Assembly (NCBI GenBank): GCA_038207585.1
Contig: JBBQZP010000023.1
Coordinates: 1-64,000 of the forward strand
Length of the DNA: 64,000 nt
Origin: JBBQZP01 sp038207585
Lineage (GTDB): Bacteria; Pseudomonadota; Alphaproteobacteria; Rhodobacterales; Rhodobacteraceae
Reading direction: 5' to 3'
Made by a program: the position numbers and the translations under genes. Of this stretch, positions 1 through 8,949 are shown one piece after another; the stretch's first letter is position 1; every line of letters starts with the position of its first letter. The notes under the pieces are model-generated. The model saw nothing but the letters and a program-made list of their open reading frames with translations. It did no database searches and was not told where the DNA came from.

Positions 1-1
1 T

Positions 2-196
2 TTAGCCCGTCTGGCGGGCATAAGGGCGCAGATTGGTTACAAAAAGAAGCCAGGCTCTTATGGAGGCAGCCCGGCCCTCGTGGCAGATAACACCCAGAAT
101 CGAGAGTTCGATGTGGATGCTCCGGACCAGTTCTGGGTCACAAATATCACCTACATCCGCACACATGAGGGGTTCCTGTATCTTGCGGTGGTCATG
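2..196 (+). pseudogene. IS3-family transposase OrfB fragment (partial)
   Basis: The forward frame starting at base 2 reads through the catalytic-core entry of an IS3-type OrfB (DDE) transposase. The recognisable signature is FWVTNITYIRTHEGFLYLAV at about 134-190, which is the region around the first catalytic Asp of this family. Homology stops at the VVM codons (185-196), just where the family usually continues with a DLFSR-type stretch. The frame then runs on to a stop at 257-259 in unrelated sequence. The 5' part lies outside the window. It is a dead fragment left by a rearrangement; see the adjoining reverse-strand OrfA start. Confidence 0.75.
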
Positions 197-214
197 GTTC
201 CTGCGTTTCGACAT
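191..214 (-). pseudogene. IS3-type OrfA N-terminal stub
   Basis: On the reverse strand an ATG at 214 preceded by a GAGGAGATC ribosome-binding site opens MSKRRNHD, the usual first eight residues of an IS3-group OrfA. The frame then loses similarity at exactly the bases where the forward OrfB fragment ends. Bases 191-197 (GTCATGG) are shared by both fragments. This stub therefore marks the junction between two oppositely oriented IS pieces. The short length limits confidence. Confidence 0.45.
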
Positions 215-259
215 GTTCTGATCTCCTCTGATTGGGGATCAGCAGACCTCAGATCGTAG

Positions 260-631
260 CTTCCGTCACTGTCCGATCTTCGGGGGGGGAGCTCAGATTG
301 ATGGAGCGAGGATCGAAGCGAAGATCGCTGCAATCAAGGCACAGAAAACCACTAACGAGTTCTACCTGCCCGCAAGCGGCACGCTCACCGAAGATTACGT
401 TGCCCGGCTCGATGAAGCCCACTCGATGCCAGTCGCTGCGCACGTAGGCAGCGGTGACCGTGAAAAGATGTTTATTCTCAGCAAAACAGTCTGTTACATG
501 CTTGTCCTGAAGCTGTCAGTCTACTTCTGTCGGCTCCAAGAACAAGTAAATCGAAAGCTTACCGAAGCGGCAGCGTGAAGCGGTTTTGACCTTGCGCGAT
601 TTACTCCGACCGTCTAAACGCTTCCCGGTGT
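260..631. other. Stretch without a recognised gene
   Basis: A forward frame stays open from about 267 to 578 (containing FYLPASGTLTEDYVARLDEA) but has no start codon, no ribosome-binding site and no similarity I recognise. It may be the tail of a gene truncated by the IS rearrangement upstream, or chance. No promoter, terminator or repeat is evident before the tRNA gene. Confidence 0.35.
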
Positions 632-707
632 GCCGCTTTAGCTCAGCTGGTAGAGCATCGCATTCGTAATGCGGGGGTCAGGTGTTCGAGTCACCTAAGC
701 GGCACCA
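632..707 (+). tRNA. tRNA-Thr (anticodon CGT)
   Basis: The 76-base sequence folds as a cloverleaf. The acceptor stem GCCGCTT (632-638) pairs with AAGCGGC (697-703). The D-arm is GCTCAGCTGGTAGAGC, the anticodon stem GCA/TGC encloses loop TTCGTAA, and the T-arm contains TTCGAGT. The anticodon CGT reads ACG threonine codons. A discriminator A and an encoded CCA end follow. Its neighbours are IS debris on both sides, consistent with the usual role of tRNA genes as integration hot spots. Confidence 0.95.
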
Positions 708-920
708 TTATTTGTTGTGATTGGTGATGCGTATGACTTTTTCGAAGCGCAACAACTTCGCGACAACGCCACCCATCACGGTCAGAACAGTTGCGCCTGA
801 CGGGCTTCGATATGCTGTGGTCCAGAACGCTTACGACAGCGGCCCGAAGTACAGCGAGGTTCGCTCCGTGGTTTGCCGCGTTTTGCTCGGCGCGCCAGAT
901 CCAAACAGTTGCAGCGAGAT

Positions 921-983
921 GCCGTACATCTTCAGGCTGCGCAGCATGATGACGATGGCGCCGGCGGCTGGATCATGACGCAT
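921..983 (-). pseudogene. istB: IS21-family IstB stub
   Basis: The reverse-strand ATG at 983 opens MRHDPAAGAIVIMLRSLKMY, the standard N-terminus of IS21-type IstB helper ATPases. After about 21 codons the similarity ends abruptly, and the Walker-type ATPase region is missing. The start overlaps the stop of the upstream istA frame (TCATGA), the arrangement expected in an intact IS21 element. The element has therefore lost most of istB and its right end. Confidence 0.75.
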
Positions 984-1665
984 GGCGGCCCTCCACGATC
1001 TGGGAAAGCAGATCGTCATAGCGTTCGACATTGGCCTTGGGTTCACGGTGCAGGGCCAGTGCCGGCGGCGTGTCCAATGGGGGACCGCCCACCACCTTGC
1101 CGTCGATCAGGCTGTGCAAGAGGTTCAGCACATGGGTTTTGGTGGGCACGCCCTCGGTCAGCGCCAGTTCCACCGCGGTGAGAATGGCTTGTTCATCGTG
1201 ATGCAGAACGAGGGCGAGGATATCGACCATCTCTCGATCGCCGCCGGGCTTGCGCAGCATGCAGTCCTGCAACTGTCTGAAGGCAAGCGGTAATTCCAGG
1301 AAGGGTGCCCCATTGCGAAGAGCCCCCGGCTTCCTTTGCACGACCGACAGATAGTGCCGCCAGTCGTAGATCGTCTTTGCTGGAAGGTGATGGCTGCGCT
1401 GAATCTCGCGCGTATGTTCGCACAGGATGTTGCCTTCGGCCGCCACGACCGGTCGGTCTGGATAGATCCGAAGGCTGACCGGGCGATTGGCGAAGGATGC
1501 CGGAACGCTGTAGCGATTGCGCTCAAAGCTGATCAGACATGTCGGCGACAAGCGTTTGCTCAACTCGACAAAGCCGTCAAAAGCCACGGGCAGTGGCATC
1601 AGCGCTGCCTGTTCATCGGCCCAGACATCCGCAATCGAGCCGGGCTGTTTGCCGTGCGGCGACCG
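973..1665 (-). pseudogene. istA: IS21-family transposase IstA, C-terminal fragment
   Basis: About 230 codons match the C-terminal half of IS21-type IstA. Recognisable pieces are IADVWADEQAALMPLPVAFD, then FERNRYSVPASFANRPVSLR, and the end FYNL-like segment LLHSLIDGKVVGG. The N-terminal helix-turn-helix and the DDE catalytic core are absent. An in-frame TAG at 1666-1668 cuts the frame, and sequence further upstream no longer resembles IstA. The gene overlaps the istB start downstream. The element is immobile as it stands. The IstA assignment is firm; where the similarity ends upstream is approximate. Confidence 0.8.
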
Positions 1666-1668
1666 CTA

Positions 1669-2147
1669 CGGCTGCGCGATCATCGCCGCGAAGGCCGATT
1701 TCATGAGCCCCCGAAATTGGCCGAGACTGAAAACCCTGAGCCGGTCGACCGCTGCGACACTATCCCGTTCCGAAAAGAATTGTGCCACCCCAAGGCCCGG
1801 CGCGGAACTCCGCCGGGTTCGGGCGTCTTCGGCCCAAAGCAGTCGTTCCGAACCTATGGAATTCCGAAGCGGAGTTTGCTGCCCGTTAAGGTCTTTTTCC
1901 AATGCCGCAGAGTGCTGGTACGACGTTCATGGCAGGCAGACGCCGGCTTTCCGGGTGGACGAAGCTGCATATTGTACCAACGCCCTTGCCTGCTTTTCTT
2001 TCTAGGGCTGGTGATCTTTCCGGCAGTCTTTCAAGCTGATCTTTGAGCCACTCCCCGCTGCGCGGGAACGCAGGTCGGCAGCCTCGATGGAACCGGGAAG
2101 CACTGGCCGCAGATCGGATACGCGGGCCCTATGGCCCGCGCAAGATT
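1669..2147. other. Stretch without a recognised gene
   Basis: Overlapping open frames on both strands are typical of GC-rich DNA and none has a convincing start or family signature. The stretch lies between the istA remnant and the end of the acetamidase gene and is probably further IS or deletion debris. Confidence 0.4.
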
Positions 2148-3464
2148 TTACAGACTGTATTGTTCGCGCGCGTAATCTCCCAGCCCTACGGCGTCGAGTT
2201 TGGCAAGCGGCGCAAGGAACGTCACCTGAATGACCCCCGGTGCGCGGCCGATCTCGATAGCGCCGTTCACGGTTGCGCGGTTGCGCACCTCGGCCACGGT
2301 CATGCCCAGCAGTTTCGCCGCACGTTCAAGGCCGTTTTCTATGGCAAGGTTCAGGTTGGAAGCTGTGCCGATCACCGAAATCGGAGCCAGCGGTTCAATT
2401 TGCGCCACGCCCCATTTTGCAGCCAGCCGTTGCCCTTTGGCCTGCTCGGCGGCGGTAAACGGCCGCGCCATCGGCGGCAGGTCTTCTTCCAGCGGAAACA
2501 GGACCGGCCCGTCCAGCGGATAGTTCTTCACCACCTCGATCTGCAGGGTAACGCTGCCCGACACATCCATTGTATGACCTGCAATCTCGCCGTCGCCCTG
2601 TCCTGCATGCATGTCGCCCATGTAAACCCCAGCGCCCCGCACCTTGACCGGGCAAACGATGATGGCACCGGCGCGGACGGCATCAATATCCATGTGCCCA
2701 TCGGTCTTGTGCTGCACCAACTGCTCGGCGGTGATCGCGTATTGATGCGGAGCGCCGACAAGGAACGACCCGAAATCACCCGCGTTGTGACTGTCGGGCA
2801 TCGCCATCGACGGGCAGGTGCCAAGCTGGCCCATGAAGGGCCGCATCCGCACCAGAGTGCCTGGCATATCCGAGGGAGCAAAGGTCAGGATCGAATGCTG
2901 GCGGCTTTGGTCTGGCAGCGCCGAATAATGGTTGGCGTCGCGCGCAATGGTTTCTGCCGCCGACTTTGGCAGCGTAAGCCCGACCGAGCGGGTTTCGTCA
3001 AAGGTCACCGTATAGCCATGCACGATCGCAAAGGGCGTCACCGCATTGCCGCAGATGTTGCACTTGACCGCATCCTGCCCGATGCCCTCGACATGCGTTT
3101 CGGGCCAGACGGTATCGCAGACCGGGCACCGCGCCGCGACATAGGGGTCACCAAGGCAGAACCCGTCGGGCGAGGAATCGTGCCCCGACGCGGTGGCAAT
3201 CGATGTGACCGTGATGTCACGGATGCGTATGGCCACGCCGTCGCCCACTTCGGCCCCCTCGACGAACACCGGGCGTGTCACCTCATGCCCGCCGCGCAAG
3301 GATGGGGTAATCATCGGCCCCCAGCAACCCGGCGCGGTATTGGCGATGATGGTGCCGCCGTTTTCCACCGGCCCCAGCATGGGGGCGTCCGGATCAAGCA
3401 CGCTGTTGGTGAATTCCGATACCATGACACTGCGGCGTGATGGTGTGTTGCTGCCGTCTGGCAT
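2148..3464 (-). CDS. Acetamidase/formamidase family protein
   Basis: This 438-residue protein belongs to the FmdA/AmdA acetamidase-formamidase family, cytoplasmic enzymes that hydrolyse short-chain amides to ammonia and the acid. Family signatures visible are PGCWGP near residues 45-50, the segment DMHAGQGDGEIAG, and the late stretch with MTVAEVRNRATVNGAIEIG. A Cys4 zinc-ribbon-like insertion is present (CPVC at 113-116 and CNIC at 135-138). The start at 3464 is favoured because AGGGGGGG lies just upstream. The gene stands alone; neither neighbour is clearly part of its operon. Family assignment is solid, but formamide, acetamide or another amide cannot be chosen from sequence. Confidence 0.9.
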   Translation of the reverse strand: MPDGSNTPSRRSVMVSEFTNSVLDPDAPMLGPVENGGTIIANTAPGCWGPMITPSLRGGHEVTRPVFVEGAEVGDGVAIRIRDITVTSIATASGHDSSPDGFCLGDPYVAARCPVCDTVWPETHVEGIGQDAVKCNICGNAVTPFAIVHGYTVTFDETRSVGLTLPKSAAETIARDANHYSALPDQSRQHSILTFAPSDMPGTLVRMRPFMGQLGTCPSMAMPDSHNAGDFGSFLVGAPHQYAITAEQLVQHKTDGHMDIDAVRAGAIIVCPVKVRGAGVYMGDMHAGQGDGEIAGHTMDVSGSVTLQIEVVKNYPLDGPVLFPLEEDLPPMARPFTAAEQAKGQRLAAKWGVAQIEPLAPISVIGTASNLNLAIENGLERAAKLLGMTVAEVRNRATVNGAIEIGRAPGVIQVTFLAPLAKLDAVGLGDYAREQYSL

Positions 3465-4154
3465 GATAACCCCCCCTGAAATGTCCGTCCAATGCTAGGA
3501 AACCAGATCGCAGCCTGCACCGTGAAAGCCATGCTTGCAAGCACCAGAGTGCCTTGACGGGCAGGCCCCGCCAAAGCAGCACGGTCTGGACCACTGCTAT
3601 CTGACCGGAAAATAGATGATCGCCCCGGCCCCACATCGGGCAGGTTCAAGTTGCAGTAGCATTCCGGAACCAGTGACGAAATCGCCTATATCTACGGGCT
3701 GGTGCTGGTGAACGGCTTTTACGGCAGGCAGATCTTGTCGGACCGATTCCCGCTGTTTTCATCCAGCCGCACCTTTTCCGGCAATGGCGCGTTGAGCATG
3801 GCGGTTTGACCCGTGGCCACCAGCACATCGCCCCCCGGCCACGGATCGCCACCTTGCGCAGCCTCCCGATCAGACCAGCGGCACTAGACCCGCCACAATG
3901 GCGAGGGGCAATGGCAGGCAAGGCTGGGCGGCGTGAACCGCTTGTGCGCATGTCCTTGGCTCAGGTTCACCGATGAGGTCATCGGCAGGTTCACGTTCGC
4001 GGCAGAACCTTTTCGTTTTGATCCTCGGGCAGGGCATACGGGTAGGCGCGGGCGCGCACCTGCCCGCCGTCGCGCTCCAAAATCTCGCGCATGATACGTT
4101 TGATTTTCCACGCCGGTCGGTGTCACTTCGGGAGGTCCGGTTTGGCTTTGTTGT
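3465..4154. other. Decayed stretch, no intact gene
   Basis: No open frame here looks functional. On the reverse strand an ATG at 4158 overlaps the HAD stop as ATGA and starts MNNKAKPDLPK, then stops at once. The next frame reads IMREILERDGGQVRARAYPY (about 4100-4040) before more stops. This looks like a gene once translationally coupled to the HAD phosphatase and now degraded by frameshifts. I cannot identify its family. Confidence 0.4.
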
Positions 4155-4811
4155 TCATGGCAAATCAAGAACCCTGCTCAGTTCCCCGTAGTTCGACACA
4201 CGAAACCGGCAGAACTCCTCGAATTCCTGCGCCTGCGCGTCATGCCCTATTGCGATCACGGCCAGACCCGCCGCATGGGCGGATCGGACGCCGGGCAACG
4301 CATCCTCAACAGCAAAGGCCTCTTCGGGGCCAAGTTTCAGGCGGCGCAGCGTTTCCAGATAGGGCAAGGGGTCGGGTTTGCCGCGCGGCAGGTCGGCGCC
4401 CGAGACGAGTGTCGAAACAAAAGCGGACAGGCCCAGTTGATCCATAGCCGCGACGATGTGCCGGGAGGGTGAGGACGAACAAACGGCGATGCCAAGGCCG
4501 GACTTCGCGAGACTTTTAACGAACTCTGACGCGCCGGGCATAATCTTGCGCATCTGAGGCAGCAGAATATCCGCTTCGGCACCGATCTGGTAGGCCAGAT
4601 CGGCGCGCCGGATGTCCGAAAGATCCGGACCCATCACTTCATTCAGAAAGCTGCGCACGCCCCGGCCAACGAAAGCATCATAGACCGCCTGCGGGACGGT
4701 GATATCAAGACGGCGCAGCACCCGCCGCTTGGCCTCTTCCCATGCGGGCTCTGACAGGACGAGCGTGCCGTCCAGATCGAAGATTGCCGCCTTGTAATCG
4801 CTTAGTTTCAT
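4155..4811 (-). CDS. HAD-superfamily phosphatase (beta-phosphoglucomutase-like)
   Basis: A 218-residue HAD hydrolase of the small-cap subfamily I, a class that includes sugar-phosphate phosphatases and phosphoglucomutases. Motif I is FDLDGT (nucleophile Asp12, Asp14), motif II is the VCSSS segment, the motif III lysine lies in GKPDP, and the acidic motif IV is VEDALPGV. The start at 4811 places motif I at the usual position. It is divergent from the inositol-monophosphatase-like gene with only 62 bases between starts, so they probably share a control region. With the neighbouring importers it could dephosphorylate an imported phosphoester; that link is inference. Confidence 0.88.
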   Translation of the reverse strand: MKLSDYKAAIFDLDGTLVLSEPAWEEAKRRVLRRLDITVPQAVYDAFVGRGVRSFLNEVMGPDLSDIRRADLAYQIGAEADILLPQMRKIMPGASEFVKSLAKSGLGIAVCSSSPSRHIVAAMDQLGLSAFVSTLVSGADLPRGKPDPLPYLETLRRLKLGPEEAFAVEDALPGVRSAHAAGLAVIAIGHDAQAQEFEEFCRFRVSNYGELSRVLDLP

Positions 4812-4873
4812 GCGCTGAATTCCATTTGCCTGCTGGCCCTGATAAGGCTGTTGAAACTCCAGAAGGACATCCC

Positions 4874-5665
4874 ATGACTGATCTTGCCGCCCGACACGCC
4901 GCCGCCCGCCGTATAGCCGTTGATGTGGGGGCGATGGCGCTGGATTATTTCCGCAAGTGGGACACGCTGACCATCGACGTGAAAGGTCATCAGGATTTCG
5001 TCTCGGAAGCGGACCGCAATGTCGAACTGGCCGTGCGCGCGGCGCTGGCTGCGGCTTTTCCCGATGACAGTATCGTGGGCGAGGAGGGTGCGCCGACGTC
5101 GGGCACCAGCGGATATACATGGGTGATCGACCCGATCGACGGCACGACGAACTTCATCAACGGCATTCCACAATGGTGCGTGATCCTTGCCTGTGTGCAT
5201 CAGGGGCAGACGGTGATCGGTGTCGTTCATGACCCGGTGCATGACGAACTGCATCACGCCGTGCTGGGCGGTGGCGCGTTCTGCAATGACCGGGCCATCC
5301 GATGTTCGGACAAGACAAGCCTGCGCGCGGGGTCGCTGGGCGTGGGATTTTCCGGCCGCACGCATCTGGAGGGGATAAAGCGGCTGGTCAGCCTGTCGTG
5401 CGATGCGGGGACCGTGTTCTGGCGCAACGGCTCTGGCGGGCTTTCGCTGGCCTATGTGGCGACGGGCCGCATCCTTGGTTATGTCGAGGAACACATGAAC
5501 GCGTGGGATTTTCTGGCCGGTCATCTGATCGTGTCCGAAGCGGGAGGGCAAGTGGAACCCGTTAATGCCGACGAGGCGATTGCGCATGGCGGGCGGGTTG
5601 TCGTTTCCGGGGCGGGGGTGTTCGACGCAGTGGCGGCGCTGGCCAAGGCCGCCTACGACGCCTGA
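4874..5665 (+). CDS. Inositol-monophosphatase family protein
   Basis: The 263-residue product has the full set of IMPase-family metal-binding motifs: GEEG near residue 76, DPIDGTTNF near residue 93, and the C-terminal NAWDFLAG. These are Mg2+-dependent cytoplasmic phosphatases acting on inositol-1-phosphate, histidinol phosphate or related monophosphates. The start at 4874 follows an AGAAGGA site. Its end overlaps the convergent ATP-binding gene by 13 bases. The location beside a HAD phosphatase and two phosphate-linked importers favours a role in releasing phosphate from an imported ester. Histidinol phosphatase is an alternative in this family. Confidence 0.9.
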   Translation: MTDLAARHAAARRIAVDVGAMALDYFRKWDTLTIDVKGHQDFVSEADRNVELAVRAALAAAFPDDSIVGEEGAPTSGTSGYTWVIDPIDGTTNFINGIPQWCVILACVHQGQTVIGVVHDPVHDELHHAVLGGGAFCNDRAIRCSDKTSLRAGSLGVGFSGRTHLEGIKRLVSLSCDAGTVFWRNGSGGLSLAYVATGRILGYVEEHMNAWDFLAGHLIVSEAGGQVEPVNADEAIAHGGRVVVSGAGVFDAVAALAKAAYDA

Positions 5666-6735
5666 TCGGCGGGGATCAGCACAGGGCCGGAGGCCGCGAA
5701 AGAGATGGTGACGCCGTCGCCCACCCGGAACGGCGTCACCACATCGTCCAGCACGGCAAACACCGTGCCAAAGGCGGCGGTGACGGTGTATTCCATCCGG
5801 CTTCCTACATAGGTGGCCTTGTCGATCACCGCGACCACCCCGTCGCCCGAGCCTGCCACCAGACGCATCCGCGAAGGGCGCACGGCCAGCTTTGCCGGGC
5901 CCTGCGACAACCCGCGCGAGGGCAGGCGATGGGTATAATCGGCAATCCGCACCGTGGCGATGTCGCCGTCAAGTGCGGTGATTTCCACCGGGATCAGGTT
6001 TGCCTCGCCGATGAAATCGGCCACGAAGGCATCTGCGGGGGCCTCGTAAAGATCGCGGGGCGTGCCCTTCTGTGCGATCGCGGCGTTGCGCATCACGACG
6101 ATTTCATCGGAAACGGCAAGCGCTTCTTCCTGATCGTGGGTGACATAGACCACGGTCAGACCAAGGGTCTTCTGGATGTCGCGGATTTCTTCGCGGACCT
6201 GACGGCGCAGTTTCGCGTCAAGGTTGGACAGAGGTTCATCGAACAGAAGAACCTGCGGTTCCAACACTAGGGCCCGCGCCACGGCGACACGCTGCTGCTG
6301 ACCGCCGGACAGCTCTGACGGAAGCCGGTCGCCGTAACCCGTCAGACCCACCAACTCAAGCCCGGCCAGCGCCTTTGACCGAGCCTCAGCCTTGTCGAAC
6401 CCCGAAAACTTCAGCCCATAGCCGACATTTTCCATCACGGTCATATGCGGGAACAATGCATAGCTCTGAAACACCATCGACACGTCCCGGTCGGTGGCGG
6501 GCAGCTTGGTCACGTCCTTGTCGCCGATGAAGATCCGTCCCTTGGTCGCCATTTCAAGCCCGGCGATCATCCTCAGGGTGGTGGTCTTGCCGCATCCGGA
6601 CGGGCCCAGCAGGGTGACGAGTGTTCCCGCTGCCACCTCAAGATTGATGTTGTCCACGGCAGTGACTTTGGCACCATAGACCTTGGATACATTTTCGAAC
6701 CGGACCGAGGCGGCCTTGGCGTTGATGACTGTCAT
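5653..6735 (-). CDS. ABC transporter ATP-binding protein (Fe3+/sugar-phosphate type)
   Basis: This 360-residue ATPase has Walker A GPSGCGKTT, Q-loop MVFQSYALFPH, signature LSGGQQQRVAVARAL, Walker B LLFDEPLSNLDAKLR and H-loop VYVTHDQ. A C-terminal TOBE-like domain of about 120 residues follows. It belongs to the FbpC/AfuC/PotA group that powers import of ferric iron, 2-aminoethylphosphonate, hexose phosphates or polyamines. Its start lies immediately after the permease stop (no gap), so translation is coupled. It is the last gene of the three-gene importer operon running leftward. Confidence 0.93.
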   Translation of the reverse strand: MTVINAKAASVRFENVSKVYGAKVTAVDNINLEVAAGTLVTLLGPSGCGKTTTLRMIAGLEMATKGRIFIGDKDVTKLPATDRDVSMVFQSYALFPHMTVMENVGYGLKFSGFDKAEARSKALAGLELVGLTGYGDRLPSELSGGQQQRVAVARALVLEPQVLLFDEPLSNLDAKLRRQVREEIRDIQKTLGLTVVYVTHDQEEALAVSDEIVVMRNAAIAQKGTPRDLYEAPADAFVADFIGEANLIPVEITALDGDIATVRIADYTHRLPSRGLSQGPAKLAVRPSRMRLVAGSGDGVVAVIDKATYVGSRMEYTVTAAFGTVFAVLDDVVTPFRVGDGVTISFAASGPVLIPADQAS

Positions 6736-8946
6736 TCAATGTCCCTCAGCATGGCTGGTGCGCCGACCGATCCGTGTGCGCCCGACCAGCACTTGCAGCA
6801 GGCCAACGGCGGCCAGCATCACGAAGATCAGCGCGGTTGAATAGGCGATGGCCAGCCCGTAGTCGTTGTTTTCAACCCTGCCGATGATGTAGCTTGTCGC
6901 CATGTCATAGCGGGCCGACACAAGAAAGATCACTGCCGAAATCGCCGTCATGGCCCGGACAAAACTGTAGACAAGGGCTGCCAGAATGGCGGGGCGCAGC
7001 AGCGGCAGGATCACCGCCCGGAAGGTCTGCCAGCTGTTCGCGCCCAGCGTCAGCGAGGATTCATCCAGCGATTTGTCCAGCTGGCTCATCGACGCGATGC
7101 CAGCCCGCACACCGACCGGCATGTTGCGGAAGATAAAGCTGATGACAAGGATCAGGCCGGTTCCGGTGATCTCGATCGGTGGGACGTTGAACGCCAGAAT
7201 GTAGGCGACCCCGATGACCGTGCCGGGAATGGCGAACGACAGCATGGTGCCAAATTCGAACGCGCGTTTGCCCGCAAAGCTCTGACGGGTCAGCAGATAG
7301 GCGGTGATCAGCCCGATTGCGGCGGTCAGCGGTGCGGCCAGGGTGGCGATCAAGATCGTGGTCCAGAAACTGGACCAGGCGGAACCTGTCCAGCGCAGCC
7401 CGTTTTCGCCCCACTCAATTCGGAAGGCGGTAATGTAATGCTTGAACGTCAGCGTGTCATCGACGCCCCAAAGCTGCACCACCGACCCGTAAAGGATCAT
7501 GCCATAGACCACGACCGTAAAGGTCGACCACAATGCCACCACCACATAGACCGGAATCGCGAGGCCGCGCGGCATCGGCGGGTGAACGCCGCTGTCGCCC
7601 TTGCCGGTGACGGTGGTATAGCTTTTCTTGCCCAGCCAGAACCGCTGAAGATAAAACGCGCCTAGGGTAAAGCCCAACAGCACCATCGCCAGAATGGCCG
7701 CGCGGCTTTGGTCATATTGCGCGCCGACGATGGCAAAGAAGATCTCGGTCGACAGCAGGTCGAAGTTGCCTCCCAGCACCAGCGGGTTGCCGAAATCGGC
7801 CATGCTTTCGATGAAACCCAGCAGGAACGCATTCGCCAGACCAGGGCGCATCAGTGGCCAGCTGACGGTGCGGAAGGTCTGCCAGCGATTGGCGCGCAGG
7901 GTCTGCGCGGCCTCTTCCATGCTGGGGCTGACACCTTCGACCACCCCGATCAGCACCAGAAAGGCGATGGGGGTAAAGGCAAGAACCTGTGCGATCAGCA
8001 CGCCGGGCATACCGTAGATCCAGCGCGACGTCTCGACGCCCAGAAAGGCCGCAACGGATGTGGTGACGGTGCCGGACAGGCCGAACAGCAGAATGATGGC
8101 AAGGCCGATCACGAAGGGCGGTGTGATGATCGGCAGCACCGACAGCGCCCGCAGCAGCCGTTTGTAGCGAAAGCCGGACCGGGTCAGGACCAGCGCGAAG
8201 GCCAACCCCAAGAGCGTGGTCAGCACGCCGACAGCAATCGCCAGCACCAGCGAATTCCACGCCACACCGCAGCGCCCCCCGGTCAGGCAGCCCAGACCCC
8301 AGATGCGATAGTCAAACAGCTTGGGAAAGAAGCCAAGGATCGAATAGCCGCCGTCATCGGTGGCGAAGGCTGCCAGCAACATCTTGGCGATCGGAAAGAA
8401 CACAAAGATCGTGACAACCGCGATCACTCCGCCGATTGCTGCGGTCACAAAGACATCGCCGTTCACCGCCCCCCGCGCTGCAATCCCTTGGGTGAACAGG
8501 AACAGGAAGGCCGAGGCGGTGATCATCGCGCCATAGCCCATGCCGAACTGCCGGTCCTCCAGCGGCCCGAACAGTGCTGTCAGCCAGTCCGCGTTGAAGC
8601 CTCGCAAACCGATGCCCAGACCTTGCGCCACCAGCCATGAAAATCCGAACCCCCCCGCCAGGATCAGCACCCTGGCAAACCACGGGTCGGATTTGCGACG
8701 CCCCAGCACGGCAAGGGGCGCAATCAGCGCCAGCACCATCGGGGCAAGCCACAGCTTTTGTCCCGTCGCAATCAGCATGGCTGCGGGGGCAAAATCCGCA
8801 TCAAAGGGCCAGCCCTCCAGCAGCCATTCCAGCGACCAGAATTTTTCCACCCCGTACCAGGGCAGAAGGCAATAACCGATCCATCCGGCCGTGATCCAGA
8901 AGATCAGATCCGGATGGGTGGTGCGTTCAAGGCTGATTGTGCGCAA
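6736..8946 (-). CDS. ABC transporter fused permease (FbpB-like), 736 residues
   Basis: One polypeptide carries both transmembrane halves of an inner-membrane importer. Two EAA loops that dock the ATPase are visible: EEAAQTLRANRWQTFRTVSW near residue 365 and DESSLTLGANSWQTFRAVIL near residue 640. Fused permeases of this FbpB type usually have about 500-600 residues. Here roughly 200 extra N-terminal residues add several hydrophobic helices before the first BPD_transp_1 domain. The gene lies 3 bases after the binding-protein stop and abuts the ATPase, a compact operon. Substrate is uncertain: iron, phosphonate or sugar phosphate. Confidence 0.92.
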   Translation of the reverse strand: MRTISLERTTHPDLIFWITAGWIGYCLLPWYGVEKFWSLEWLLEGWPFDADFAPAAMLIATGQKLWLAPMVLALIAPLAVLGRRKSDPWFARVLILAGGFGFSWLVAQGLGIGLRGFNADWLTALFGPLEDRQFGMGYGAMITASAFLFLFTQGIAARGAVNGDVFVTAAIGGVIAVVTIFVFFPIAKMLLAAFATDDGGYSILGFFPKLFDYRIWGLGCLTGGRCGVAWNSLVLAIAVGVLTTLLGLAFALVLTRSGFRYKRLLRALSVLPIITPPFVIGLAIILLFGLSGTVTTSVAAFLGVETSRWIYGMPGVLIAQVLAFTPIAFLVLIGVVEGVSPSMEEAAQTLRANRWQTFRTVSWPLMRPGLANAFLLGFIESMADFGNPLVLGGNFDLLSTEIFFAIVGAQYDQSRAAILAMVLLGFTLGAFYLQRFWLGKKSYTTVTGKGDSGVHPPMPRGLAIPVYVVVALWSTFTVVVYGMILYGSVVQLWGVDDTLTFKHYITAFRIEWGENGLRWTGSAWSSFWTTILIATLAAPLTAAIGLITAYLLTRQSFAGKRAFEFGTMLSFAIPGTVIGVAYILAFNVPPIEITGTGLILVISFIFRNMPVGVRAGIASMSQLDKSLDESSLTLGANSWQTFRAVILPLLRPAILAALVYSFVRAMTAISAVIFLVSARYDMATSYIIGRVENNDYGLAIAYSTALIFVMLAAVGLLQVLVGRTRIGRRTSHAEGH

Positions 8947-8949
8947 GGG

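Noticed and set aside
7708..8640. Long forward open frame opposite the fused permease
   Set aside because: It is the antisense shadow of a well-supported membrane protein gene; composition is Gln/Arg/Asp-rich low-complexity typical of GC-rich antisense frames, without a ribosome-binding site.
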